In this document: positions 19,517 to 27,207 of the stretch, piece after piece
Layout: each line of letters opens with the position of its first letter
How positions within the stretch are numbered: the stretch's first letter is position 1
IMG/VR virus record: IMGVR_UViG_3300047548_001368
Coordinates: 1 to 28,042 of that record
DNA length: 28,042 nt
Direction: 5' to 3' (one strand)
Source of the DNA: a virus
Position numbers and translations under genes: made by a program
The notes under the pieces: model-generated
What the model saw: only the letters and a program-made list of their open reading frames with translations
Database searches by the model: none
What the model was told of the DNA's origin: nothing

Positions 19517-20203
19517 ATGGATGTTAAACTTGTCTCCTATTCACAGCCAACCGACGAATTTGCAGACCGAGGCATTGACAACGTACAGGAACTCATTGCC
19601 TATTGCGCCCGCGTCTCCAACCCGGCCAACCAATTCAATACCGAAACATCAGATCGACTCATCCGGTACCTTATTAAACACCAACACTGGAGTCCTCTTG
19701 AAATGGTGTCGGCATGTATGGAAATTGTTACTACCCGGGACATCGCTCGTCAGATCCTCCGTCACAGAAGTTTCAGTTTCCAAGAGTTCAGTCAGCGATA
19801 TGCAGACCCCACCGCCGAACTCGAAAGTGCGTTTGTATTACGAGACGCAAGATTCCAGGACACCAAGAATCGACAAAACAGCATAGACATCGATGCCGAA
19901 GATGAAGCCCAACGTCTGTTGGCCATTGAGTGGGAACGTGCCCAAAAGCGTGTGTTGTATGCTGTGGAAAAGGAATACAAGTGGGCCATTGCCAACGGTA
20001 TTGCCAAAGAACAAGCCCGCGCTGTGTTGCCCGAAGGACTCACTGTCTCTCGCATGTATATGAACGGTACACTGCGTAGCTGGATTCACTTTATCGAACT
20101 GCGTAGTGCCAACGGTACACAAAAAGAGCATCAGCAGATTGCACTGGAATGTGCCCGAGTCATCAGTAAAATCTTTCCAATGGCCAATGACCTTGTAGCA
20201 TAA
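19517..20203 (+). CDS. thyX: Flavin-dependent thymidylate synthase ThyX
   Basis: A 228-residue ThyX, which methylates dUMP to dTMP with methylene-tetrahydrofolate, FAD and NADPH. The signature RHRSFSFQEFSQRY (RHRxxSxxExSxRY, about residues 80-93) is intact; NQFNTETSDRLIRYLIKHQHWSPLE before it and PEGLTVSRMYMNGTLRSWIHFIELR near the end are further family blocks. The length fits bacterial and phage ThyX. ATG 19517 gives MDVKLVSYSQ; the start lies a few bases after the preceding stop. Supplies thymidylate for phage DNA synthesis. Confidence 0.96.
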   Translation: MDVKLVSYSQPTDEFADRGIDNVQELIAYCARVSNPANQFNTETSDRLIRYLIKHQHWSPLEMVSACMEIVTTRDIARQILRHRSFSFQEFSQRYADPTAELESAFVLRDARFQDTKNRQNSIDIDAEDEAQRLLAIEWERAQKRVLYAVEKEYKWAIANGIAKEQARAVLPEGLTVSRMYMNGTLRSWIHFIELRSANGTQKEHQQIALECARVISKIFPMANDLVA

Positions 20204-20215
20204 TGATGCTATAAT
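20187..20215 (+). promoter_or_regulatory. sigma70-like promoter at the end of thyX
   Basis: ATGACC (20187-20192), a 17-bp spacer and TATAAT (20210-20215). TAGCAT-AATG-ATGCTA (20196-20211) is an inverted repeat overlapping the -10, and TAGCAT recurs at 20217. Predicted start (about 20222) coincides with the ATG of the next gene, so that mRNA would be leaderless, or the promoter mainly serves 20535 onward. Confidence 0.55.
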
Positions 20216-20220
20216 GTAGC

Positions 20221-20556
20221 ATGGCTATTGTACGAAACCATCAAGCAGAATATTCGCACTGGCGTCCCGAGGAGGTAAGAATCATCGATGACGTACCAGT
20301 GCGTTTTTCTGACGTATGTGTTCATGAGTTCATACTCAGCGACGTAGACGATGTAGAAATTTATGCGGCTGCTCCAATTTGGGAATGGCAGCAAAGCGCC
20401 GCAGGTTGTTGGGTCATGGAGCATGCTATCAACAAGCCTTATTGGATACAGCACATGGACACAATAGGATATAGATACAAAATACGCATCATGGCTAGAC
20501 TCAGTGACAAGGATCAAACATTCTGGAGGCTCAAATGGGCTGGACGCAACACGTAG
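20221..20556 (+). CDS. Small protein of the LRW family
   Basis: A 111-residue acidic/aromatic protein ending IMARLSDKDQTFWRLKWAG, a variant of the D-x-x-x-x-F-x-L-(R/K)-W tail found in 6832 and 7017. The codons for FWR (TTCTGGAGG) carry the GGAGG that serves the next gene, whose ATG overlaps it by 22 bases. No Shine-Dalgarno of its own is possible within the predicted transcript. Function unknown. Confidence 0.7.
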   Translation: MAIVRNHQAEYSHWRPEEVRIIDDVPVRFSDVCVHEFILSDVDDVEIYAAAPIWEWQQSAAGCWVMEHAINKPYWIQHMDTIGYRYKIRIMARLSDKDQTFWRLKWAGRNT

Positions 20557-20798
20557 AGTATATAGACGCCGAAGATGTTGATATCCCAAGGGTGATCAAG
20601 AAGCAGGTATGGAACGGCAAAGAATTTATACCTGTTGTTATGTACAGACGCGATGGGGTGCTTAACGATGCAAAGAAGACATGGTTATTCGAGCAGTTTG
20701 GCGCACGTGGGCCTCGTTGGGACTACAGCTTAACTGGTAATTTTTATGTAATGGACGAACAAGTTTATGCTTGGTTCAACTTAAAATGGGGAAAGTAA
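20535..20798 (+). CDS. Small protein of the LRW family (paralog)
   Basis: An 87-residue protein starting at ATG 20535 five bases after GGAGG. The C terminus FYVMDEQVYAWFNLKWGK matches DEQKYMMFMLRWL of the protein at 7017. The preceding GPRWDYSLTGNF is also similar to GKWNYQLQGKFVF of the protein at 6832, so homology covers at least the last 30 residues. The next gene, an epimerase, begins directly after its stop. Confidence 0.75.
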   Translation: MGWTQHVEYIDAEDVDIPRVIKKQVWNGKEFIPVVMYRRDGVLNDAKKTWLFEQFGARGPRWDYSLTGNFYVMDEQVYAWFNLKWGK

Positions 20799-21776
20799 AT
20801 GAGTAAGTTTTTAATCACAGGCGGGCATGGACTCATCGGTCACAATGTTGTGGCTCGACTACAAGAACGCGACGAAGAAGTTGTAGTGGTAGATACACAC
20901 ACTACCTATGGTATTATTCCGCAAAGCGAAGTAGACTACCTAATGAAGGAACGTCTAGCCAAGCTGCGACATCACACTTGGTATCCTAATTCTATAACTG
21001 AAGCAGATGCCATGGAGCGTATTATTTCAGAAGAAAAGCCCAGCACTATTATCCACATGGCCAGCTTTCCTAGACAAAAAGTTGTCAATGCCGACCCGCG
21101 CCATGGCAGCGAAGTCATGATGACAGGGTTGATCAACTTGCTCGAGAGTGCCAAATCGCACGGTGTTGAGCGTTTTGTGTACATCAGTTCTAGCATGGTT
21201 TACGGTGACTTTGAAGATCAAGTGCTAGAGGATGATGATTGTAATCCGCAGGGGCAATACGGCATCATGAAGCTTGCAGGAGAACACCTTGTCAAAGATT
21301 ACGCTCGCCGAACTGGCATGGAATACGTTATCATCCGGCCTTCGGCTGTTTATGGTCCGCTGGATGTTGAAGATCGCGTGGTTGCAAAATTTATGCTTAC
21401 CGCAATGCGTGGTGGAACCCTCAAGGTTAATGGCGCCGGGGAGACGCTGGACTTTACGTATGTGGATGACGCTGCGGCTGGCATTGTTGCAGCATCAACT
21501 CGCATCACGAGCAAGAACAATACTTACAATATTACTAAATCTCATTCAGTCACCCTGCTCCAAGCCGCCGAAATGGTGGTTGATATTGTGGGCAAAGGCA
21601 GCATCGATGTCCGCGACAAAGACGCAGACTTCCCCAGCCGAGGCGCCTTAAATATTGATCGTGCTAGGACCATCTTGGGCTACGACCCCAAGGTTGATGT
21701 GGAAGAAGGCTTCCGCGAGTACTACAAATGGTTGAGCACCAGCGAGTATTGGAAATGCCAACTACCACAGGACTAA
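20799..21776 (+). CDS. NAD-dependent epimerase/dehydratase (extended SDR)
   Basis: A 325-residue extended short-chain dehydrogenase acting on a nucleotide sugar. The Rossmann motif TGGHGLIGHN (7-16) is the TGxxGxxG type; ISSSMVYG supplies the Ser, and YGIMK the catalytic Tyr-x-x-x-Lys; IRPSAVYGP follows as in UDP-sugar 4-epimerases and decarboxylases. ATG 20799 follows GGGGAAAG. The downstream aminotransferase overlaps its end, suggesting sequential steps toward an amino sugar. The exact product (epimerised, dehydrated or decarboxylated sugar) cannot be told. Confidence 0.9.
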   Translation: MSKFLITGGHGLIGHNVVARLQERDEEVVVVDTHTTYGIIPQSEVDYLMKERLAKLRHHTWYPNSITEADAMERIISEEKPSTIIHMASFPRQKVVNADPRHGSEVMMTGLINLLESAKSHGVERFVYISSSMVYGDFEDQVLEDDDCNPQGQYGIMKLAGEHLVKDYARRTGMEYVIIRPSAVYGPLDVEDRVVAKFMLTAMRGGTLKVNGAGETLDFTYVDDAAAGIVAASTRITSKNNTYNITKSHSVTLLQAAEMVVDIVGKGSIDVRDKDADFPSRGALNIDRARTILGYDPKVDVEEGFREYYKWLSTSEYWKCQLPQD

Positions 21777-22861
21777 CAATCCCTTTTACTGGTCTTCGAA
21801 AACAGTACAACTCACTGCGTACTGAAATCCTGGACGTCACTGACGAAGTGTTGCGTTCAGGACAACTTATGAACGGCAACAACACTGCCGAACTCGAACA
21901 CTGGCTTGCTAAAAAGAATCGTGTAAAGTATGCTGTAACTTGTCACTCAGGCACGCAGGCGCTAGAAATCATTGCAGAATATTGGGCTACTCAACTAACT
22001 CTGCATCCTAAAGTATTCATGCCTAGCTTTACATACGTAGCTACAGCCAATGCGTTTATACGTGCTGGCTGGGACATACATTTCATTGACACCGATGCCT
22101 ATGGCATCATGGACGACACAAAGTTTCCCCAAGGCGTGGACTATGATGCTGTGGTCCTTGTGGGTCTGTACGGCAAGTCAATCACACACTCTGCTCATGT
22201 ACGTAGTTGGAATACCTGGGTAGCTACCAACACCATTGTAATTGAAGATGCTGCCCAGCACTGGCTGGCCAACGATTGTACTCGTATCGGCGATGCTGCT
22301 GCTATCAGTTTTGATCCTATGAAGAACTTGGCTTGCTACGGCAATGGTGGTGCTGTGGTCACAGACAGCTTGGACTTGGCTGAGTTTGCTAGAGCATGGC
22401 GAGACAATGGCAAGCCTAATCACAACTATGCTGGCACGAACAGCCGTATGAGTGAAATAGACTGTGCTACTTTGCTAGTCAAAGCACAGTACCTTGACCG
22501 CTGGCAGGCACGTAGGGCACAAATATCCGATTACTGGCGAGAGCGTTTTGCCAGCAATAACAAAATTCGCTGCTTGATTGACGAAAGCAATGCACACAAT
22601 CACGCACATCACAAGTTTGTGATTGACATTGACAGCAGAGATTCTGTGCGTCAAAAACTAGCCGATCGCAAGATTGAAACCCGCGTACACTACGAGCGTC
22701 CTATTCATGAGATTGATGTGTATCGCCAATGGCCTGGTCCTGATATGTTGGCTGTGAGTTCTAGTCTGGCACGCCGTGTACTGAGCTTGCCACTGTATCC
22801 AGAACTCACTGACCTAGAAGTCGAATACATATCCGACCAAGTTATTTCTTGCGTTTCTTAA
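21755..22861 (+). CDS. DegT/DnrJ/EryC1/StrS-type aminotransferase
   Basis: A 368-residue PLP-dependent aminotransferase of the sugar aminotransferase family. IPFTGLRKQY at the start, VTCHSGTQALEI (phosphate-binding G-T-x-A), MPSFTYVATANAF, VIEDAAQHW and the lysine block ISFDPMKNLACYGNGGAVVT are family hallmarks; K in PMKNL is the predicted Schiff-base lysine. ATG 21755 or the earlier in-frame ATG 21728 are possible; 21755 puts the first conserved block at the expected place. It overlaps the epimerase end by 22 bases and its own last 20 bases overlap the convergent GIY-YIG gene. Likely makes an aminated sugar nucleotide. Confidence 0.9.
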   Translation: MPTTTGLTIPFTGLRKQYNSLRTEILDVTDEVLRSGQLMNGNNTAELEHWLAKKNRVKYAVTCHSGTQALEIIAEYWATQLTLHPKVFMPSFTYVATANAFIRAGWDIHFIDTDAYGIMDDTKFPQGVDYDAVVLVGLYGKSITHSAHVRSWNTWVATNTIVIEDAAQHWLANDCTRIGDAAAISFDPMKNLACYGNGGAVVTDSLDLAEFARAWRDNGKPNHNYAGTNSRMSEIDCATLLVKAQYLDRWQARRAQISDYWRERFASNNKIRCLIDESNAHNHAHHKFVIDIDSRDSVRQKLADRKIETRVHYERPIHEIDVYRQWPGPDMLAVSSSLARRVLSLPLYPELTDLEVEYISDQVISCVS

Positions 22862-23435
22862 GAGATATTTTAGCCTTAGTTTCGTCAGACAACTTTTTTC
22901 CTAATTTAGATTGCCGCATTTTTTCTCGCGTCTGTTCACTAATAGGAGGACGATTTTGTGCAGCCTGTTTATACTTGGCCGATACTTCCGGTAACCGGTT
23001 TTTATGTGCTTCGCTCATTTTACGGCGAGTTTCTTCTGACACAGGCTTTCTTCTTTTGTGTGCTTCAGCAAGTTTTTGACGAGTTTCTTCGGAGTGCTTT
23101 TTTCCAGTATTCCAAGGCACAGAACCTAATTTTGATTGACTAATCTTTTGTTTTACATTGCTTGGCATGATCCAACCGGAGTTGCTTTCCCCACCATCGG
23201 TTAAATTAATCAAGCAACCAGTTTTTTGATCTTTACGCCCATACCAACGAATGTATCTTCGTTCTAGTGCTAGGGCGCCTACCTCGGTTAGGTTGCATTC
23301 TAAAAATACAATGCGGTTTATATCTTTTGGAAAACTTCTGTGATTTTTAGCATAGGCTCTGTTATCTTTGCCCTTGCCAATGTAATAAGGTGTGCCATCT
23401 TTACGCAGATATGCGTAAACGTAGTAAATATTCAT
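22842..23435 (-). CDS. GIY-YIG homing endonuclease with NUMOD3 repeats
   Basis: A 197-residue free-standing endonuclease. MNIYYVYAYLRKDGTPYYIG contains the GIY-YIG core (YYVY ... YYIG), R (RYIRWYGRKD) and E residues follow, and at least five NUMOD3-like DNA-binding modules lie downstream, including SEETRQKLAEAHKRRKP and SEETRRKMSEAHKN. AAAGGA (23450-23445 on the minus strand) precedes the ATG. It invades the 3' end of the aminotransferase gene by 20 bases, as the other GIY-YIG gene invades the RNA ligase. Leader hairpin and late-like promoter match the first copy, though the proteins are diverged. Confidence 0.92.
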   Translation of the reverse strand: MNIYYVYAYLRKDGTPYYIGKGKDNRAYAKNHRSFPKDINRIVFLECNLTEVGALALERRYIRWYGRKDQKTGCLINLTDGGESNSGWIMPSNVKQKISQSKLGSVPWNTGKKHSEETRQKLAEAHKRRKPVSEETRRKMSEAHKNRLPEVSAKYKQAAQNRPPISEQTREKMRQSKLGKKLSDETKAKISLKKRKK

Positions 23436-23457
23436 GCTGTGATTCCTTTACAATCAT

Positions 23458-23493
23458 AGAGTAGTTGGGAACGCCAATTCCGCGAACTACACT
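23458..23493 (-). promoter_or_regulatory. Leader hairpin of the second GIY-YIG gene
   Basis: On the minus strand AGTGTAGTT (23493-23485) pairs with AACTACTCT (23466-23458), with one T-T mismatch at the third pair, exactly as in the leader at 6730-6766 but with different variable bases; an inner stem GGAA/TTCC replaces GATT/AATC. Conserved unpaired elements are AATAAAAGTG and CGCG. Confidence 0.75.
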
Positions 23494-23495
23494 TT

Positions 23496-23503
23496 TATTT
23501 ATA
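23496..23503 (-). promoter_or_regulatory. T4-late-like TATAAATA box
   Basis: The minus strand reads TATAAATAAAAGTG, an exact late-type box fused to the conserved leader element, 61 bases upstream of the GIY-YIG start. In the first copy the corresponding bases are TCAATAAAAGTG. Confidence 0.55.
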
Positions 23504-23511
23504 TTTTTAGA

Positions 23512-23518
23512 CTAAATA
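23512..23518 (+). promoter_or_regulatory. Late-like CTAAATA box five bases before an ATG
   Basis: CTAAATA then TTTGT and ATG (23524), matching the arrangement before the gene at 18272. No Shine-Dalgarno is present. A T4-type late start would fall at the initiation codon. Confidence 0.4.
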
Positions 23519-23523
23519 TTTGT

Positions 23524-24186
23524 ATGAAAACTCTACGCGAAATGATGAATTTGATTGAGGCTGCTCAGCAACCAGTAGCAGAAGGCCCGGCTTTTGATAA
23601 GTGGGCAGATGAAAGAGCAGCATCACAACTTTACAAACTAAGACCCGGATTTGATGGCACAGATGCCGCAGGTCGTCCAGTGGATCAAGAATTGGTAAAG
23701 CGACAGGAAAAATACTGGAATCAAGCGGCCAAAGAAAAAAAACAACAAGAACTAAAGCGTAGTAAAGAACTTAGAAAGCCGGGCGTAGCCGAAGCAACAC
23801 AAGACTTAACTACTATTTCTACCGAACGACTAAAAGCATACCTTGCTAAAAATTGGGGCGGCGGGGTTCCGGCATTTGGTACAGGGGCAATGTGCCGTCG
23901 TGTCATGGCCGAACTAAAGCGTAGAGGAGAAAGTTTAGATGAAGGTTTGGGCAAAGACCTAAAGCGTTTGGCCACAGGTAAGGACGTCAAAAGCCGTGCC
24001 GGACAAGAGATTGCTCGAGCACAGCAAGCCAGTATGACTGGAGATAACAAAACTGCTAACAAGCATTTCAAACGTTATGACAAGTTAGACAAGTTAGCGA
24101 ACAAAGAGCAAGGTGTAGCAGAAGACCAACTTGAAGAAACCACACCGGACGCACTAGCAAAAATTGACGAATTAACCCGCAAATAA
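23524..24186 (+). CDS. Candidate capsid-targeted internal/core protein
   Basis: A 220-residue Lys/Ala/Glu-rich protein. Its N terminus MKTLREMMNLIEAAQQ resembles the capsid-targeting sequence of T4 internal proteins (MKTYQEFI-x-E-A), which directs proteins into the prohead and is cut by the gp21 protease after Glu. LIE/A at residues 10-13 would fit that cleavage, and QPVAEG, GVAEA and GVAED (near residues 17-22, 87-92 and 198-203) provide further (I/L/V)-x-E sites. No enzyme domain is recognised; the body is helical and basic, as for DNA-packing core or internal proteins. It is preceded by a late-like box. The capsid role is inferred. Confidence 0.62.
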   Translation: MKTLREMMNLIEAAQQPVAEGPAFDKWADERAASQLYKLRPGFDGTDAAGRPVDQELVKRQEKYWNQAAKEKKQQELKRSKELRKPGVAEATQDLTTISTERLKAYLAKNWGGGVPAFGTGAMCRRVMAELKRRGESLDEGLGKDLKRLATGKDVKSRAGQEIARAQQASMTGDNKTANKHFKRYDKLDKLANKEQGVAEDQLEETTPDALAKIDELTRK

Positions 24187-24192
24187 CATATA

Positions 24193-27100
24193 TCAGCGAT
24201 CAGGTGTTAAGTTGCGTCGCATAAACGCATAACTAGCCAACCAATCCCACTCGTAACTCTTCCGCAGGGCGTTAAAATCGCCCTGAACTTCTTCATAGTA
24301 GGCCACAGCATCTTCGGCGCCCTTCATGCTCCATTGGCCTTTGCTGCTGTCTTTAGTGAGCCAGGTGTTGAGGCGGTATTCACTTTCCACGTCGGGCATG
24401 CTGGCTCGAAGTTTTAGTACCTCGCGGAATGCTGTGCGCCAGGCCATCCAAGGCGTATCATCATAGTAAGCAGTGCCCGAATTGATAGGCACAACTTCGT
24501 GGGCGCTGTCTAGCGTAAAGTCCAGCCCATGTCCAGTATTTGCTAATACCAAGTCACGGTTGTAGGCAATCATAGCTTGGTGACCGTACTCTAACCCATT
24601 GACAGGGTTATTTGCGTGGAAAATATAGTGCTTGGGCTGCTGCATGCGGTCCGGTTGCCAATCCCAAGGAAAGTCCATGCGTACATGTAGCTTGGCAAAC
24701 ACCGCAAAGAACCAAGGTGTCGATGACGCACGGGCCGCAGCATGATAAGCAGCCACTCGTCCGTTGATGCCATCCACGCGATGCAGAAGATTGTTCTTGT
24801 TGTAAGTGCTGTCTAATAAACGACCGTAATTTTGTTCAGCACTGTATTCGCCGTTGCTGATGAATACAATGTCCAAAGGCCGATCTCCCATACGACGATT
24901 GTTGGTTTTGTCTATGTGCGGGTAGTCGTACAACTGTGTCTGGATACTGCCTTTGGCTGCTTTGGGTACAATTACTGCACTGGCGCCTAGGCTCAATGGC
25001 ACAATGGTTCTTGTTTCGTCACGCCATAAACTAACAGTAGGCCGGGTAATAGGCTCGCCATTGACAGTGAACATTGCTAGTGGGCCTGACCAATCTGTGT
25101 TCTTGATCACATCAACATGACTGTCGCTGTCGTGCTCAAACACAGGCATGGGTCTACGTGGCACACCTTTGCGTGATACAAAGTTCACACTATACCATTC
25201 CATCAATGCTTTCTTTTCAGCACGTTGAGCAAAGGTAGGAACGTGCATGTAGAAAGTATCGCCAAACTTTTGATCATTGCTAGGGAACACATGCAGCATT
25301 GTGCTCTGCCATTTCTCTGGGTGCCATGTAAAGTCAAAGTTTGAATAGTCACAGATGCTACTACACACCCACACAAACTCATGCTCGCCTTGCAAGCTCT
25401 TGGCCAAGCGAATCAACGTATCTCTGTAATTGTCAAAGAAACGTATCCTTTTGATAGCACCCGGGATCTTGCCAGCATTGCCGTCCATGTGATCAATTTC
25501 AACAATGGGCACAGTTTCTACTTCGATCTTGATCTCAATGTGTTCAAGGTATTTGATTTCTGTTGCGCCGGGTACAGTGTACACAGGACCCCCGGTCTTC
25601 TGGTGTTGTGTAGCAAACTGATAGATGTAAGGAGGTTCACCGGGATCGGGTACCCAGGAGAAGTCCACAGTGTCAGGATTTATGCCTACTGGCAACGTCC
25701 AGTTGGTTTGATCAGGCAGCAACTCAGCACGTGGCCAGTCTACATACTTTGTAGGCGTGGATTCATCAGCATCGGGATGCAGCCATTCAATGGTAGGCAT
25801 AACCTCTGCTGAATGCCATTGGTTGCCAAACACATAGCGGTAAGGTTCATCGCCGGGATCTGGTTGCCATGAATAATCAAATGTGTATTTGTTGTCGACG
25901 AGACTACGCCAACCTGTGTTGTTGGGCAACAAACGAGCTACAGGTTCCATCATGTATTTGCGTTCTGTTGCTCCAGGTACTGTGTAAGTCACTGTGGGCC
26001 ACTTTTCTGCAGGCCACCATTGATTACCAAACACATAGATGTAGGGTGGGTCCCCAGGATCCGGCACCCAGCTATAATCCCACTCACAGTCCTCTATTGT
26101 ATGCCAATGATTGCTGTGGCGTTCGGGCAGTCGGGCCACAATGTCATGCATGTATTTTTTCTCTGTAGCACCAGGCACTCGATACTCAACTGTTGACATT
26201 ATTTCCGCAGCATGCCATTGGTTACCGAACACATAGATGTAAGGTGGTGAACCAGGGTCAGGATGCCAGGAGTAATCAAACGATTCTACTGCACAGTGCT
26301 GGTAGTAGTGTGTTGTGTTAGGCTGCACACGAGCGATAATGTCATGCACATACTTGCGTTCAGTAGCACCGGGTGCATGATACTCAACTGTGGGTTCAAC
26401 TTCTGCTGAGTACCATTGATTGCCAAACACATAGATATAGGGTGGGTCAAACGGGTTAGGTTCCCAGCTATAATCAAATTCTTCAACATTTAACAGCACA
26501 CGCCAATTGTTGCCGTAATTAGGCAGGCGCTGTGTGCGTCGATCCATGTACTTGCGTTCAGTGGCACCGGGTACATGGTATTCTACGCTGGCTTTGAACT
26601 CAGGTTCGTTCCACTGATTGCCAAACACATAGATGTAAGGAGGTTCTAATGCATCAGGATGCCATGACCAGTCCCAAGCTTCTTCGTCAATGACTTCGTG
26701 GGTTTTCCAATTTGCTTTGTTAGGCACAGCTACCGCAGCTTGATCGGTTACCAGTTTGATTGATGCTGTGCCACAATACACTGGACCGCCACTGTTTTGC
26801 CACTGTGTAGGGAAATGATACTGATAAGGTTCTGGATCACTGGGATCAGGATGCCAGCTGAAATCAAACTGTGCTGTGTCAATGTTGTCCGGGACCATCC
26901 AATTGTTGACTTCGGGCAAACGCTGAATTGCAGGCGCTGTGTGATAGTTTGTTTCCTTGCCGTCCCAGTCACAAGGCACAAGGTAAACACCAGCATCTCG
27001 TTGCCATTGGCTAGGCCAAGCGTGTCGTTGATGGCCTTGCCATGGCGCTGGTTCCCAAAGAAAGTCCCACGTATTGAGATCTGCTAAGTATGTTACCCAC

Positions 27101-27207
27101 CAAAAATATCTTGTACGGCTTAATTTTTGAGCATGCTCGACACTATCTGCCTGCTGTTCATGAGCAAACAAATTAGGTTTCTTCCCTGAATAAAAAATAT
27201 CAAACAT
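24193..27207 (-). CDS. Giant repeat protein with glycosyltransferase-like C terminus
   Basis: A 1004-residue protein. After MFDIFYSGKKPNLFAHEQQA and SRTRYFWWV, it carries about eight to ten modules beginning FDYSWxPDPxxPPYIYVFGNQW, several followed by TVEYxVPGATERKYM. Four adjacent modules are spaced by exactly 66 residues. After residue about 700 comes GDRPLDIVFISNGEYSAEQN and RVDGINGRVAAYHAAARAS, resembling the start of GT-A-type glycosyltransferases, plus a divergent module (DFPWDWQPD). No signal peptide or membrane helix. Repeats may bind a glycan or form an extended surface; I infer a virion- or glycan-modifying enzyme. Its ATG overlaps that of the divergent gene at 27206, and no Shine-Dalgarno is seen. 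Confidence 0.7.
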   Translation of the reverse strand: MFDIFYSGKKPNLFAHEQQADSVEHAQKLSRTRYFWWVTYLADLNTWDFLWEPAPWQGHQRHAWPSQWQRDAGVYLVPCDWDGKETNYHTAPAIQRLPEVNNWMVPDNIDTAQFDFSWHPDPSDPEPYQYHFPTQWQNSGGPVYCGTASIKLVTDQAAVAVPNKANWKTHEVIDEEAWDWSWHPDALEPPYIYVFGNQWNEPEFKASVEYHVPGATERKYMDRRTQRLPNYGNNWRVLLNVEEFDYSWEPNPFDPPYIYVFGNQWYSAEVEPTVEYHAPGATERKYVHDIIARVQPNTTHYYQHCAVESFDYSWHPDPGSPPYIYVFGNQWHAAEIMSTVEYRVPGATEKKYMHDIVARLPERHSNHWHTIEDCEWDYSWVPDPGDPPYIYVFGNQWWPAEKWPTVTYTVPGATERKYMMEPVARLLPNNTGWRSLVDNKYTFDYSWQPDPGDEPYRYVFGNQWHSAEVMPTIEWLHPDADESTPTKYVDWPRAELLPDQTNWTLPVGINPDTVDFSWVPDPGEPPYIYQFATQHQKTGGPVYTVPGATEIKYLEHIEIKIEVETVPIVEIDHMDGNAGKIPGAIKRIRFFDNYRDTLIRLAKSLQGEHEFVWVCSSICDYSNFDFTWHPEKWQSTMLHVFPSNDQKFGDTFYMHVPTFAQRAEKKALMEWYSVNFVSRKGVPRRPMPVFEHDSDSHVDVIKNTDWSGPLAMFTVNGEPITRPTVSLWRDETRTIVPLSLGASAVIVPKAAKGSIQTQLYDYPHIDKTNNRRMGDRPLDIVFISNGEYSAEQNYGRLLDSTYNKNNLLHRVDGINGRVAAYHAAARASSTPWFFAVFAKLHVRMDFPWDWQPDRMQQPKHYIFHANNPVNGLEYGHQAMIAYNRDLVLANTGHGLDFTLDSAHEVVPINSGTAYYDDTPWMAWRTAFREVLKLRASMPDVESEYRLNTWLTKDSSKGQWSMKGAEDAVAYYEEVQGDFNALRKSYEWDWLASYAFMRRNLTPDR
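25816..26643. repeat. Tandem 198-bp coding repeats
   Basis: The plus-strand word CCATTG(A/G)TT(A/G)CC followed by (A/G)AACACATAGATGTA recurs at 26017, 26215, 26413 and 26611 with an exact 198-bp period, and at 25816 with a 201-bp offset. They encode the W(V/H)PDP...YIYVFGNQW modules of the large minus-strand gene. High nucleotide similarity points to recent duplication or gene conversion. Confidence 0.9.

Noticed and set aside
25816-26643. Regularly spaced repeats that could suggest a CRISPR array
   Set aside because: The unit is 198 bp, the repeats are imperfect and in frame, and they encode a protein module. No short direct repeats with unique spacers of CRISPR length occur.
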